Shown here: piece by piece, positions 47,132 to 59,091 of the stretch
Layout: every line of letters begins with the position of its first letter
Numbering within the stretch: the first letter of the stretch is position 1
Source of the DNA: Leptodontidium sp. MPI-SDFR-AT-0119
Lineage: Eukaryota; Ascomycota; Leotiomycetes; Helotiales; Leptodontidiaceae
Assembly (NCBI GenBank): GCA_020726505.1
Contig: JAHLEZ010000006.1
Location: forward strand, 310,001-374,000
Reading direction: 5' to 3'
DNA: 64,000 bases
The notes under the pieces: generated by a model
What the model was told of the DNA's origin: nothing
What the model saw: the letters and a program-made list of their open reading frames with translations, nothing else
Database searches by the model: none
Position numbers and translations under genes: made by a program

Positions 47132-49148
47132 ATGACTTCTCAAGTAAGTTTTGAACGTCTGAGAAATCCTCAAGCCGCACCTAACATCTCGTAGCTCCAC
47201 AGCGCTTCTGCGCCAACTTACACTTTGTCGGAAGGTATGAGAGGTCGGCAGTGTCTTTAGACGATACGAACTGACTGTACAAGGTGCTCCTACCCAAGAT
47301 CCAGCTTCATCGTACAGTATCAGCCGACCAGGTGGTCGTGGGGGCTTGCTTCTCCTCCAAGACACTCAACTCATTGAGACACTTGCACATTTTGCTCGTG
47401 AGCGTATTCCTGAACGGTATGAGACTCAGCACACAAAGTCCTTAGTCTTCATCATCCTCGATGACATACCATGAAAATGGGGTCGAGGATTCTGTAGCTA
47501 AATTATCGACAGTGTCGTGCATGCCAAAGCAGCCGGAGCCTATGGCCATTTCGAAGTCACTCATGATGTGAGCGACATCACATCGGCTGCTTTTCTTGGA
47601 GCTGTGGGCACGAAGAGCCCTGCTCTGGCAAGAATTTCAACTGTGGGACCCGAGAGAGGATCTGCGGACACAGCAAGAGATCCTCGGGGATGGGGTATCA
47701 AGATCTACACCACTGAGGGCAACCAGGACTGGGTCTTCAACAATACTGTAAGCTCCGGCGTGTGATGAAGAATCCATCCTACTGATCATCTCAGCCCGTC
47801 TTTTTTATCAGGGATCCAATCAAATTTCCATCACTCAACCGAACTCACAAAAGACATCCCCAAACGAACATTCCTGATTCCACCATGGTAAGCTTTCTCT
47901 GGTCTAAATTCAACAATAGAAGCTAACAAGATTCTCAGTTCTGGGAGTGCGTATCCTACACACAAAGATTTGATTCATCTGACCGTGTTTAGTTTCCACA
48001 ACAATAATCAAGAGGGAATCCACGAACTCATGCATCTGTTCAGTGACAGAGGTACACCTGCATCACTTCGCCACACGGATGCCTTCAGTGGACATACGTA
48101 TAAGTTCACCAAGCCTGTAAGTTCGTTGCCCCAAGTTATCATTTCTTTGCTGATTCACAGAAGGATGGCTCCTTCGTCTACGTGAAAATCCACTTGAAGT
48201 CCGACCAAGGAATCAAGAACTTCACAAACGAAGAAGCGATCAAAATTGCAGGCGAAGATCCAGATCACAACGTTCGGGACCTCTTTGATGCTATTGAACG
48301 CAAAGATTACCCCACCTGGACTGCTTATTTGCAAGTGATGAAGCCTGAAGAGGCCGAAACTTATCGATGGAACATCTTCGACATGACAAAAGTTTGGCCT
48401 CACAAGGATTATCCTCTCCGACCATTCGGAAAGCTTACCTTGGACAGAAATGTAAGAGACTTTCCCTCGAGGTTGGATAACTGCTAATGACTTGAAGCCT
48501 CAAAACTATTTTGCAGATATTGAACAGGCAGCTTTCTCGCCCTCAACTATGGTTCCCGGTATTGAAGCATCTGCCGATCCAAGTATGTTACTGACCCAGA
48601 CGAAATTTGTCTAACGCCAGCTAATAGTATCAGTGCTCCAAGCAAGAATGTTCTCCTACCCCGACGCAGCGCGCTACCGTCTAGGAGTAAACTATCAACA
48701 ACTCCCAACCAACCTCCCCGTGAGCGCAGTCTACGCCCCCATGCAACGCGACGGCTTCGCCAACTTCCGAGGAAATTACGGCCCCGATCCCAACTACGTA
48801 AGATCGAGTCTCCGACCACTAAACTACGGTCCTGCGAAAGTAAGCCACGATGAGTGGATTGGAAAGATCTCTGAATTCTCATCGGAGATCACGGATGAGG
48901 ATTTTGTGCAGGCGAAGGGCATGTGGGATGTGTTTGCTAGGTATCCCGGACAGCAGGAGAATTTCGTGCATAATGTTGCAGTGCATCTTGGACTTGCTAT
49001 CCCGGAGGTACAGGAGAAGGCTATTGGTATGTTTTGACCTTCCTAGACCATTATGAGAAGAAAGCTAACGGGTACTGCAGAAGTGTTCGCTCGTGTTGAC
49101 AAGGATCTTGGGAAGAGGATCAAAGAAGCCATCGCGAAGCTGCAATGA
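47132..49148 (+). CDS. Monofunctional heme catalase (small-subunit clade)
   Basis: Eleven exons give 493 residues: 47132-47143, 47195-47234, 47284-47416, 47513-47747, 47795-47887, 47939-47946, 47993-48116, 48161-48451, 48498-48582, 48634-49026, 49081-49148. The distal His is in [13 protein letters not shown], the Asn partner region is [12 protein letters not shown], and the heme-ligand Tyr is in [15 protein letters not shown]. Joining across an 8-nt exon yields MFWDFHNNNQE, the family motif. The length is that of small-subunit catalases, without a C-terminal flavodoxin-like domain. There is no secretion signal and no clear C-terminal peroxisomal signal (ends AKLQ). It degrades hydrogen peroxide, which fits its position beside the GMC oxidoreductase. 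Confidence 0.95.
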
Positions 49149-49419
49149 TAGGGGCCAAGGACTTACTTGTATTTTCTTTGTCACCTACTATGTTCATGAA
49201 ATCCCCAACTGATATCGTTCAATTAAATTCGTCATACACCGGAATTTGTGTTTTTCGGCTTGACCGAAATTTTGGGGTCTTTGTATGAAGCCCCTGAGTA
49301 GGGAGCACGTGTGTTGAAAGGAAAGTAGCATGCAATTGCATCCAAGTGGTTATATTCATAATTCAATTCAAGATAAATACAAAAGAGCGCATGGTGATTA
49401 GTTCAGCCAAGCTCTCTGC
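49149..49419. other. Convergent 3' region between catalase and 2OG oxygenase
   Basis: A short 271-bp interval holding both 3' ends. Confidence 0.5.
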
Positions 49420-50702
49420 TTAGAAGGCTGCAACCGCAGTTTTGGAACCAGCCAAAGCTTCCTTCTCATTCAACTGAGCCTTACTCAGGTCAGCTTCCTC
49501 CTCCATTCCACCCAACAACAAATAGCTTGGTGCCGCAGCCTGCATCTCCGGAGGAGCCATGAAAGTGTAGAACTTCTCGTCGTGCCATTGTCCAGCAGTG
49601 ATGAATCTGCCGCTGGAATCGGTAAATTGGGTCTCATCCTCAGCACGGAGGAAGTAGGCAATGGAGTAGCGGTGCTCAGTCGGGTTCAATGGCACGACGC
49701 GGTGGATGCAAGATTGCATTGTGTGACCACTGGCAAACCGGAGGGAGTCTCCGACGTTGACGATGGCAGAACCGACCTTCGGGGCGACAAATCCGAACTC
49801 CTTGGCTCCTGTAACAAAGAAATTAGAAGTCAGTATTGCCTCAACGATTTCTTGAATGGGCTAGGGAACACCGGCTTACCTGGTGGTCTGATCTGGAGTC
49901 CCCATTGCTCGCTGAACAACAAAGTCAACGAACTGATATCTGTGTGTTTTTGGTGCCCAATGTTCTTGTCTGTCACTGGGTCTGAAGGCACGTAGTGCAT
50001 CATTGCCAGTGTGCTGGTGGAGGCACGGTGGTTTCGGTGGGAGTTCTCGAATCGGTCCTTGCCTGTGAGGCCCATACCAGTGGACAAGGCAGACAATATG
50101 GTTTTGGTGATGATGTTGGAGCCCGAAATGGCGTTCTCGAGCACCTTCATGTCTCCAGTGTTCTTAATGTTGCGAGGGATGTGTGGGGATTCGCTTTGAA
50201 TCTCGTCTCGGGATACCTTTTGCCAGATTAGTAGAACTCTTGAGCCTTCTCCTGTGAGAATTTACCTTGATCATCTCGTATCCATCCTTGGTGTTCTCGA
50301 GCACACCTGTGCGGGATCCGACGGGTTCATATCCAAGATGTGGAGCGACGAGGCCTGATGTTTGCAGAAAGTCAGCAAAAACACAGTGGAATGGCAAGAG
50401 AATCAGAATTGAAGAATAGAATCACTTCACATACCAAACTCATTCTTGACTTCCAATGGCGAGTCAAAGAACTTGTTCATGACCTTAAGGGTCTCCTGCT
50501 GATCTTCAAGGAACCTGCGGCCATCAATGCCTTGGAGATCAATGTAGAAGAAACCCTCGGTCTGGCAGCATTTCAACAGCTTCTCAATCTCTTCGGGCTC
50601 TTGAGAAAGCAGACGCGAGAAGTCTACTGTCTGCATAGAATAGACAGGCACCTCCTTTCCACTCCATTGCACTGTCTTTGGAACTTCGTTTGTAATTCCC
50701 AT
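49420..50702 (-). CDS. 2-oxoglutarate/Fe(II)-dependent dioxygenase
   Basis: Four exons (50702-50435, 50354-50266, 50216-49880, 49808-49420) give 360 residues. The DIOX_N-type N-terminus reads FSRLLSQEPEEIEKLLKCC with GFFYIDL. The double-stranded beta-helix core has the iron ligands HTD (GHQKHTDISSLTLLF) and the distal His in SCIHRVVP, with the 2-oxoglutarate-binding Arg in HRYSIAYFLR. Fungal enzymes of this type hydroxylate or desaturate small molecules, often in secondary metabolism. It is cytosolic; no signal is seen. It is divergent from the FAD monooxygenase across 711 bp. Confidence 0.93.
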
Positions 50703-51413
50703 GATGGCGGATCGAGTTTATGTGAGATAGAATGTAGTGTGGGGTTAGATGGGGGAAACAGTTGAGAAACACTTCAAAGGTGCAGCTTAAGTGCTACAAT
50801 TATGTACTCTTTAAACACTACCCAAAGCTCATTAGCCAAAGATAAGCTAAACAGCCATATATGGAATACCCCTCAGTCCTGACCACGTGTCGTGAGGGGT
50901 AGCTTGGATACGAGGAGGAAATGTGAGAGATAAACAAAAACTACTACCGGCGCGTCAGGGGTTTCGACTCGGCGGCTTGTAACCGAAGCAATCAACGCTC
51001 TGTGATCTGATGCTGAACGTGAATAGCTCCACAACAATATGCACCAGATAGCACCAAGTGCCTGGCAATTGCATAATCGACTAAATGAGGAAGGTGGGGT
51101 GTGATTAGAATTGAGGCCAATGCTGCAGCTAAGGTCAGTTCAGCCTCTAATGTACCGTTCAGCCTGGAGCTGCTCGATGAAATGCCTCTTGGGATCTCTT
51201 AGTAGCCTAGTTTGATTAATAGATGGCTAGTATCGATTATCCAAGTTAAAGCCGTTATCTAACGAACGGAAGAAGTGGACCAGCGGTCTTGGCTAGTAAG
51301 CAAAACGAATAGCCGACTGAAGTGCTAACGTACTATCTTGGTGCTTTATTTCTCATCTTCACCTGATCAAATATTCTTGCCGCTTTGTTGACCTGAGAGA
51401 AGAATTGTCCGTC
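50703..51413. promoter_or_regulatory. Divergent promoter of 2OG oxygenase and FAD monooxygenase
   Basis: 711 bp between two start codons facing away from each other, suggesting shared control. No operator is identified. Confidence 0.4.
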
Positions 51414-52999
51414 ATGGGAAGTTTAGGGGTCGAGCCGAATGTGCTCCAAGTTGCTATTGTTGGGACTGGAATTGCGGGACTGACGGCCGCCATCGCCTTA
51501 CGGAAGCATCCAAACATAAATGTTGAGCTCTACGAGAAGGCAACTGAGTTGAAAGAAATCGGTGCCAGCATTACATTAGGTCCCAAGTAAGTGAATGGTT
51601 GAGCTTCTGGGAGAGCAAAGTATTGATCTTTTAATGTGATAGTGGACTGAGAACCCTACAGCGATTGGATTTGGAGGACTGCATTAGTGATAAAGTGGGA
51701 TATCGTGGGCCAAATCCGATATCCAGATTCTACCGCCACTGGAAGACGAACGAGATCATTGGGGAGGATTTCTATGAAGATGTCTCAGAGCCTTTGCATT
51801 ATACCGCGAGGTTCCATCGAGGACATTTACAGCAAGCTTTATTGAAGCACGTTCCACGTGAAACAATACACCTGAAGAAGAAGCTGGTTAATGCAACTGT
51901 GGAGGATGGAAATTATGTCAAAATGGAATTCCAAGATGGGAGTACAGCAACGGCAGATCTTCTTATTGGAGCTGATGGGATTGGCTCAGTATGTACCTCT
52001 TCCACAACAAGTTCCATCCTTCGCTTGGGCAACATGTCGAGCCTAGTATCTGACAGCGTATCAGGGAGTGAGGAAATCATTTGCACCAGATTTTGAACTC
52101 GAGTGGAGTGGACACACAGCATTCCGTGGGATCTTTGACGCCTCTCTCGTTGAATCGATAGAAGGGGTTCCGCTCGATTCAACTCACTGGTGGGGACCCG
52201 ACACCAACTTCTTCGCAACTCGCCTAGCACAGAACTTGTTTACCGTCCAGGGTGGAATCTATGCTGATCCCAAAGATCCTGTCGCTATTGCTAAGTTCAG
52301 AGATGGGGGTCAGTGGGATAAAGAAGCCGACATCCAGCTGTTGAGGGAGAAATATGTCGTGAGTGTTGGCTGGTAGGTTTGTTGTGTAGCTGTCGCTGTC
52401 GCTGACGAAATTTCAGGATTGGAACCCTGTTGTTAAATCCCTCTCGGAGGTGACTCCCAACGTTCGATACTATCCCAATTACTTCTGCGGGTCCTCCCTA
52501 CCGACTTGGATTTTCGGAGGTCGTGTCACCTTGGTAAGTCTTTGGAGATATTCCATTCCTTCCTTCCGGAGGTTAAGCAAGGGAAACTATAGGAAAACTA
52601 ATGATTTTATAGATTGGCGACGCAGCTCATGCCCATGGCGGTGCGTTTGCAACAGGTGGATCTCTCGCCATAGACGACGCCTACGCCCTGTACCTGGCTC
52701 TGACGACCGAGCTACCCACTTCAGCAACCGAAAAGCCTTCCTCGGAGAACATCATGCGGGCATTGAAGCTGTACGAAGGTACTCGAAGACCGCATGCAGT
52801 AAAGCTACTGAAGGTTGTTCATGCAAATAACGAGATGAAGACGAGAAAGATCATAACGGAAACTCAGGAGACAGACTTGGAGTTACGGGCAAGGGCGAAG
52901 AGGGGATCGAATACGACTTGGTTGCATGAGCACGATGTTGTTACGAGCTTCGAGGATGCGCGTGCTGCTTCGTTGAAGGCAGAAAATCGAATGGCTTAG
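51414..52999 (+). CDS. FAD-dependent aromatic hydroxylase, salicylate-hydroxylase-like
   Basis: Five exons (51414-51586, 51643-51988, 52065-52358, 52417-52533, 52613-52999) give 438 residues. The N-terminal FAD-binding fold reads VAIVGTGIAGLTAAIAL, followed by LLIGADGIGSGVRKSF (the DG motif) and IGDAAHAHGGAFATGGSLAI (the GD motif). ARFHRGHLQQALL matches the ring-binding Arg region of group A flavin monooxygenases. The family hydroxylates aromatic acids or polyketide-like rings using NAD(P)H and oxygen. The Met at 51414 is the first ATG before the nucleotide-binding strand. The alternating orientation and shared promoter with the oxygenase suggest a common pathway. Confidence 0.92.
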
Positions 53000-53613
53000 T
53001 TAGATTCGATAAAATAGAAATCGTGAATCATTGTATGAAAAGCTATTGTTGTGCTGGTGTCGGGCGGTTCATTCCTTCTGCCTGGCTGTTGTGTCGGGTC
53101 ATCAACATTTGACACTTTGCATCCTTTCATTGCTATCAAACATTATTCTACGCTCATAATATCGGCTAGCTTAGCTAAAGAAGCAAAGGCGAATAAGTCA
53201 CCTCTAGCGTCAAGATTTCGATGCGAGGGTTCTCGCTTTACGGTGTTTTTCCTGCGTAAATGGACTTCATATCACTTCAAACTTCAAATAGGATGGGCAA
53301 AAATCGGGATCGGAAACAGTTAATAAACTGGCTGCTTAAGACGCAATTGAGAAAAACCGCAGAAACACAAATCCGACTTTTGGATTTACAAAATTACCCT
53401 AGGATTATTCTTATTCCCACAGTCATCCGCCAGTATTGTTCGTCACAAGTCAAGTAAGTACCCGACAAATATTCAGCGCTAACTTCAGGACGCCAATCTG
53501 CGAACTCACTTGAACCGCCATTGATCATCAAACTCCAGCTTGAATTTCATCAACCGAAAGTCCACAGCCTTACCCCTGACAGCTTCGGAAACTAACAAAG
53601 TGGCAGAGGGACG
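53000..53613. other. Intergenic, no gene seen
   Basis: 3' of the monooxygenase and promoter of the tail-anchored protein gene. Confidence 0.45.
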
Positions 53614-54396
53614 ATGGCCACCAAACGAGACGTGTGGAAGTCCCTTATGTTCGAAGAAACGACAGACTACCTTGAAGACGACGAAGACTATGTGGTAATC
53701 AGCATCAATAAGAAGACAGGAGCGATCAATCAGCAATACGAGTACGAATACTCTCTCGATAGATCCCTGAAGGATGTTTCTTCGTTGTCGACCTTCTCCG
53801 TCCCAGAAGATGGTTTGCAAGAAAGCACATACCGACGAACTTTCTCAAAATTGTCTCCGTCGATGGCGGATTCACTGCCGCTACAGACGGGTTGTAATGA
53901 GAAGCTGATAGGACTTGGCATTCGTCTGGACGGCAAAGATGAAGAGGAAAGCGAGGGGGCAGGAAGTACAAGGAGCTCTAGCCCACACACCGATGTGGAC
54001 TTCAAGGACCTGGATGCCATTTCAGATCCGGAATCTGAGTCGCACTCTCGGTCGACATACACTGATACTAGTGAGAAAGTCTTTTCCGACATGATATTCG
54101 ACAAGATTCCGAGTTCTCAAAAGCATTGCATGGAACTAGGTGACGGTGTGGGCGGCGCTGTAAGCAAGGGGGAGAGAGTGAAGAAAAAGAGTATCCGCAT
54201 TCGGCGCCAAAATGGCGGTGAAACAGAGAGAGAGCCACAAGATGAAGGACTCACAGATCTGGGACATGGGAAAATTAATGACGATATCGAAAGGGAAAGG
54301 CCAGGCGAAAGTAAAGCGTTGGTACTGGCTGCTACAGCTCATGCTGTTTTAATTGCTTGCTTGTGGGTTTTGGAAAATAGGGCCTGGGTGAAGTGA
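53614..54396 (+). CDS. Tail-anchored protein of unknown function
   Basis: A single exon of 260 residues. The body is Ser/Asp/Glu-rich and probably disordered, with a basic patch (GERVKKKSIRIRRQ). One hydrophobic helix near the C-terminus (ALVLAATAHAVLIACLWVLE) followed by a short basic tail suggests post-translational insertion with the body in the cytosol. No family is recognised. The start is the first ATG of the frame. Confidence 0.6.
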   Translation: MATKRDVWKSLMFEETTDYLEDDEDYVVISINKKTGAINQQYEYEYSLDRSLKDVSSLSTFSVPEDGLQESTYRRTFSKLSPSMADSLPLQTGCNEKLIGLGIRLDGKDEEESEGAGSTRSSSPHTDVDFKDLDAISDPESESHSRSTYTDTSEKVFSDMIFDKIPSSQKHCMELGDGVGGAVSKGERVKKKSIRIRRQNGGETEREPQDEGLTDLGHGKINDDIERERPGESKALVLAATAHAVLIACLWVLENRAWVK

Positions 54397-54494
54397 TTCA
54401 AACCAGACAGTAAGATGCATTTAGAAGGCGAGATTCAAGAATAAGTTTAATGGGCGAGTCCAGCTTATATATGCCAAGGCGAAAATCTATGAAA

Positions 54495-56020
54495 TTACAG
54501 CACCACCATACCACCAAATACAGAAAGCATCACCGTCCCCACCACTACAAAAGCCTTTCTATCAACAGCGGAAACTTTTGCCCCAGCGCTCTTCTTTGAC
54601 GTCGAACTAGCACTGGCAGTCTCGGTGGCAGTTCCAGATCCAGCACTGGCTGTTCCTGTACTTTCATTGTCCACAGTTCCCGCCTCTTGACTCCCATCAC
54701 CATCGAGGCCAGGACCAGTCCCCGCACCCGTGCTCATGTATATCTCGGCTTCAGCTGGGATAGCTGGCAAGTTATCATTGGCAACGTCCCAGTTTGAGGA
54801 CTCAGTAGGACATGTGGTTGCAGCGGAAGTGGAAGTCGCTCCCCCGTCTCCTGATGGGTTGGTGGCTTTGGCGTAGGCGGAGGAAAGGTAGTTGAAATCC
54901 GAGTTCGTGGATACACTGTCCCCATCAATTGTGACTAGTCCGTATCCGTTGCCTTCTTCAGAATATTCATATACCAAACCACCTGAGAAGACACTGGCCA
55001 TCGAGGCGTTGTAGAGAGCGGCTACTTCTTCGAACGTGCGGGTGTTGGTGATGCATCCGAACTCGGACATGCTGCGTTATGCTCAGTTCCAAATTGGACG
55101 TGAATCACAGACGCAGGTTTACTCACAATAGCGGGATTCCATAGCCAGTGTAGTTAGCCACAAGAGTATCCCAGCCAGATGTCGTGAATGACGACGGGTC
55201 GCACCATGAATAATCGTTGATGGCGTAGAAATCGCTCCGCTGGTCATCGGTTCCGCAATTCATGTAGTTGGCCATGATTTCTTGATTCTCCGCCACGTCT
55301 GCAGCGGAATAGCCAACTGGGATAGCTCTGTAGCCCCTACTACCGATATACTGTTTCATATCTCTCGTGACGGCTTTCACGTACGGTGCGCAGTTTGTGT
55401 TGGTGACATTGTTGATGACTTCGTTGCCGGAGAGGAATGCGAGAGTGTTCGAGTAACTGGCGAAGGCGTCAATGGTAGCGAACACACTTTGCAAGTAAAC
55501 GCTATTGTATGATTCTTTTGGCTCTTCTCGATTCAATGAGTATTTAGTCGTGTCGGTGTCTAGTACGAGATATATTCCGGCGTCGGCAAGAGCGTTCATG
55601 CAATCATCGTGGTTCTTGGAATTGTCAACGGCGTAGACTCGAATCGTGTTGATGCCGAGTTTGGTGAAGTATGGAATGTCTCTCGTACATGCAGTTGAGT
55701 TCGCAATTGGGTCTGACTCGACACCAGTTCCACCGCCTACTGACAGTCAGTCACAATGGGCTGCACTGTTAAGGCTACCAGCTCACCTGGTTGATAGTCA
55801 ACTCCGCGAATGTAAAACCTTTCCGAGCCTTGGTAGAAAGCTGTTCCTCTCATCAGCGAATATCCGCATGACTCTTTGGTACATTCATACCATTCCCTGT
55901 GACTGTAATTGGAGTGAGAGTGGTTGTTGCTCGTGGTGCCAAGAGACGGGATGGTGAAGCAGCGACAGATGCAGCGAACAACGCGGACATCGACAAGGCA
56001 GAAGCACTTGTGAACCGCAT
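54495..56020 (-). CDS. GPI-anchored 1,3-beta-glucanosyltransferase (GH72)
   Basis: Four exons (56020-55891, 55846-55787, 55736-55127, 55071-54495) give 458 residues. A signal peptide (MRFTSASALSMSALFAASVAA) leads to FYIRGVDYQPGGGTG, then the GH72 catalytic Glu pair in FLSGNEVINNV and IPLFMSEFGCI. A Ser/Thr/Gly-rich linker ends in a hydrophobic C-terminal tail (VVVGTVMLSVFGGMVVL) preceded by a small-residue GPI attachment site. There is no X8/CBM43 domain, so it belongs to the shorter Gel/Gas subfamily. The enzyme elongates and remodels beta-1,3-glucan at the plasma membrane and in the wall. The upstream in-frame Met at 56212 would add an unlikely 64-residue leader. Confidence 0.94.
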
Positions 56021-56931
56021 TTTGTTGACAATAGAACGAATGACGATTGATTTTGTGTAAAATAAATGTGTAAAAGATCCGTCGGTGGGCAAAAGATTGA
56101 AGCCTCCCGATTCAGCGTTTGGAAAAATAAAAGAGTTGGTAAACAACGAGAGAATTGCCAAGAGGGAAGCGAAATCTTGGCAGAATGCAGAAACGAGAAG
56201 GGAACGCAACAAACAAAAACAGAGAGAAGAAGGGTCATAAAAGGAGAGGGCATGATTCTAAACTTAGAACGACATGGTTTCCTGATTGAGAGATTTTTTC
56301 TTAGACTATTGCGCGTCCTGGTTACGAGGACCGCGTTACCCGTCGACTAGCAAGTTACCCCTGCCAAGAATTATCGGGGGCATGTCAGGTGACTGAAATG
56401 GATTCCGGAACTTGTGTATGAAGACATCCTGAAAAAAACAGCACTTTAGCTAACTCGAAATGCGTATGCTATAACCAGAAATTATTTCAACGTACTATCT
56501 TAAGGAGTTCTTTGAAGGGATGACGCTGTCGAAAGCAACCCCGGAAAAGAAAGGAAAATGAAAACCTCAAACATAATCGAGGACGCATAGCTTCGGACTT
56601 CCGAGTGGTCTTCAGTTGCGAATTAATCGGTGACCTGCTAGATCCATAAGAAGTCTGAGAGCGTGAAGGCGAAGCTATACAAGGAGAATGATCATAAGCC
56701 ATAGATAGGCCGGCTATCTCATCAAGACTTCTTGGATTTGGTATGTAAGTAAAAGAAGGTTTGTGCATCAAATAACAAAAGAGCGTCAAAGAAGACCCGG
56801 CCACAGCATCATAAGCACAGACAAGAAGGAAGAGGCGCTGTCCCCAAGATCCACATATTTCTTGACCACACTGCTGAATGATATTCCCGAGCCAGCTCGC
56901 GGACCTTCCCCTTCCCCTCCCTCCGCACTTC
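56021..56931. other. Intergenic, no gene seen
   Basis: Promoter of the GH72 gene and 3' flank of the small secreted-protein gene. A long frame in the antisense phase at 56487-57110 is a shadow. Confidence 0.4.
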
Positions 56932-57322
56932 CTAACGTGTTGCTTGGGCCCTGGCCGCCATCCGCGCTTTGCGCAGTCTCCTCCGAGCACCAGCGGCAGA
57001 AGATTGTGGGGCCATGCTGGCAGCAAGAGATGAGCCAGCGCCAGCAGCTGGAGAAGCCGGTGTGGCAGCACCAGCTCCTGCTTTAGCAGCGCCAGCAGCG
57101 GCGGCAGCACCTGCGATGAGGCCCAGTGCTCCTTTCAAGAGGTCCCCCAACTTCGGATCTGGGTCACGCTCGACGACAAGCACGCTGGGGGGAAAAGTTA
57201 GCAGTCTGGACGTGGAGACCTGTGTGAGATATTTACCCTTCATCTCGTTCTGTGACGGCAGTAGTGAGTGCGTGTGAGGAGGCTAGGAGCGCCAGCGCAA
57301 CGATTTGGAAGGAGATCTTCAT
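56932..57322 (-). CDS. Small secreted Ala-rich protein with basic tail
   Basis: Two exons (57322-57237, 57184-56932) give 112 residues. A clean signal peptide (MKISFQIVALALLASSHA) precedes a short Thr/Glu/Asp region. A Gly/Ala-rich hydrophobic stretch (LLKGALGLIAGAAAAAGAAK) follows, and the last 20 residues are strongly basic (ARRRLRKARMAARAQATR). It has no cysteines after the signal. A short acidic pro-region, a Gly/Ala helix and a cationic end resemble secreted antimicrobial-like or effector peptides; that is inference. The intron has a GCTAAC branch and a CCCCAG acceptor. Confidence 0.7.
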
Positions 57323-59091
57323 GTTGGTGGTTTCGGATGTCGATTAAATGATATAAGGGAGTGAAGACAAGTGACTGCTTGCTTTTTGGATTAGAGAGTA
57401 AAGGATAGAGTTGCAAGAAAATGGCTGTGTACGATTTTGATGTTTTTGGTACGAGGCCGTAACTCTTATACATGCTCAAAGTGAATACTGAGAGAGCCCA
57501 GTCTGCGACAATCGACAAATGAGACACCATCGGACCCTCAATCTGTGACATGCAGAAGCAGGTCAAGCCGAGGCTTGTGTGGTAGACCTGTGATAGGGAC
57601 AGCATTTCAGTACGAATTTGGAAGAGCAGTCTCACCAAAATTCTGCGACATCTTGTCAGAATAAGCGGCAGTCAGGTCATCCAAATCGTCTGATAGATTT
57701 CTTCCACTTTCGCAAGGAAGGTTTTTGACATCGCGACGCAAAACAATCTGACGTTCGGTTGTGTGGGGCCGGATGGTCAAGTAAACAAATGACTGGTCTA
57801 AGGGTCAGGCTACGCGAGGGAGTGAAACAATTCGCGTCAAGCAACATCGCATGGCAGGCTATTCGCATCGCGACCTTGAAATCATCCCCAGTCGACGGAA
57901 CTACGTCAAGAAAGGGAACAGCGGGGTCAATGACCTAGTATGAGAACCAAGCCGAGGTGAAAGGGGACGCAAGATTGACAGTTGAGGCACCGGAGGAATT
58001 TGTTGTCCCGAAGTCCATGTTCATTCACTTGAAAGTCCGGTTATCTAATTCTTTGCGCGAAGCATGGACAGGAGCTATCGGCATAGCCAAAGAGAAACAT
58101 ATATGTTTGCTAGTCAAGCCAAAATGGCAATACAATACTCGCAAAAGGCATGGCGTAGAGCACTGGAGAGGTAAGAAAGAGGATTTCCAGATCGTGTCTG
58201 CCCACTGCCAGACTCGGCTTGATACCCGTATTTACGAATATACATTACTGATCAACGACCGATCAACGAACTGCTGAGGTATTGCACTTTAAGTCAAATT
58301 GTGACTAGAGACGAGAGAGAAGGCTTTCCCAGCTATCGACATCGAGCTTTGGCAAGTAGCTATCATCAAATCCACAGCCACAGATTCCATTGCTTGTCTG
58401 GTACTCTGATGAAGAGTGACTAGAAACATACGAGTGTCTGAGATTTCTACCCATCCATTCGTCCTCGAAGGGCCGAAGGGCGTCGCGGCGTATAAAAATG
58501 TATCAGAAAACGGCCCAAGAATGTCTATCTCCAGGTACGTTTGCTAGAATGTGGCCCACAGCAGGGAAACCTCTGTGGAGCGTTTGCGTATTCCCAAACA
58601 CGAGGGAAGGAAGAGACTCGGATGTGTGTTCAGTACAGTACTGTCATGTATCCAATGTTGAATCTGTAACTATTCGAGGGATGGCGCAAGAACTTCCTGG
58701 TTGTCAACACCCAATCTCACTCCGCCGGGGAAGTCATTCATTCCATACATGAAGACCCTCGGGGACAGAGATCTTTGAAGCATCGCCACAACAACGGACA
58801 GGTGGACTATTCGCAATGAATGGTATTGCATACTCTGCTACGGAGGTGCCCGATGCTTGGTTCGAAATAACGTCTCTGCGAAAAAGATAGACGCGATGGA
58901 TCATACCTACAGGGCATGGTAGCAGGAATCAGCCGAGAAAGACACTCGTCATGTGACCCGGCGATTTGTCCCAAACGATTTGTTTACCCCACGCATGCCA
59001 ACTTATGCCAGACCGCTTCCTCTCCACAACACAGAACAACACAGCACATTACAATGCGACAGTTGTACTCGATAATCTGTCCGGATACAGC
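57323..59091. other. Intergenic, no gene seen
   Basis: 1.8 kb upstream of both the small secreted-protein gene and the HAUS6 gene, which diverge. Small frames (for example 57957-58277) carry no recognisable features. Confidence 0.4.

Noticed and set aside
56487..57110. Long minus-strand frame (207 codons)
   Set aside because: It overlaps the small secreted-protein exon in another frame, has no start context or recognisable content, and is best read as a shadow.
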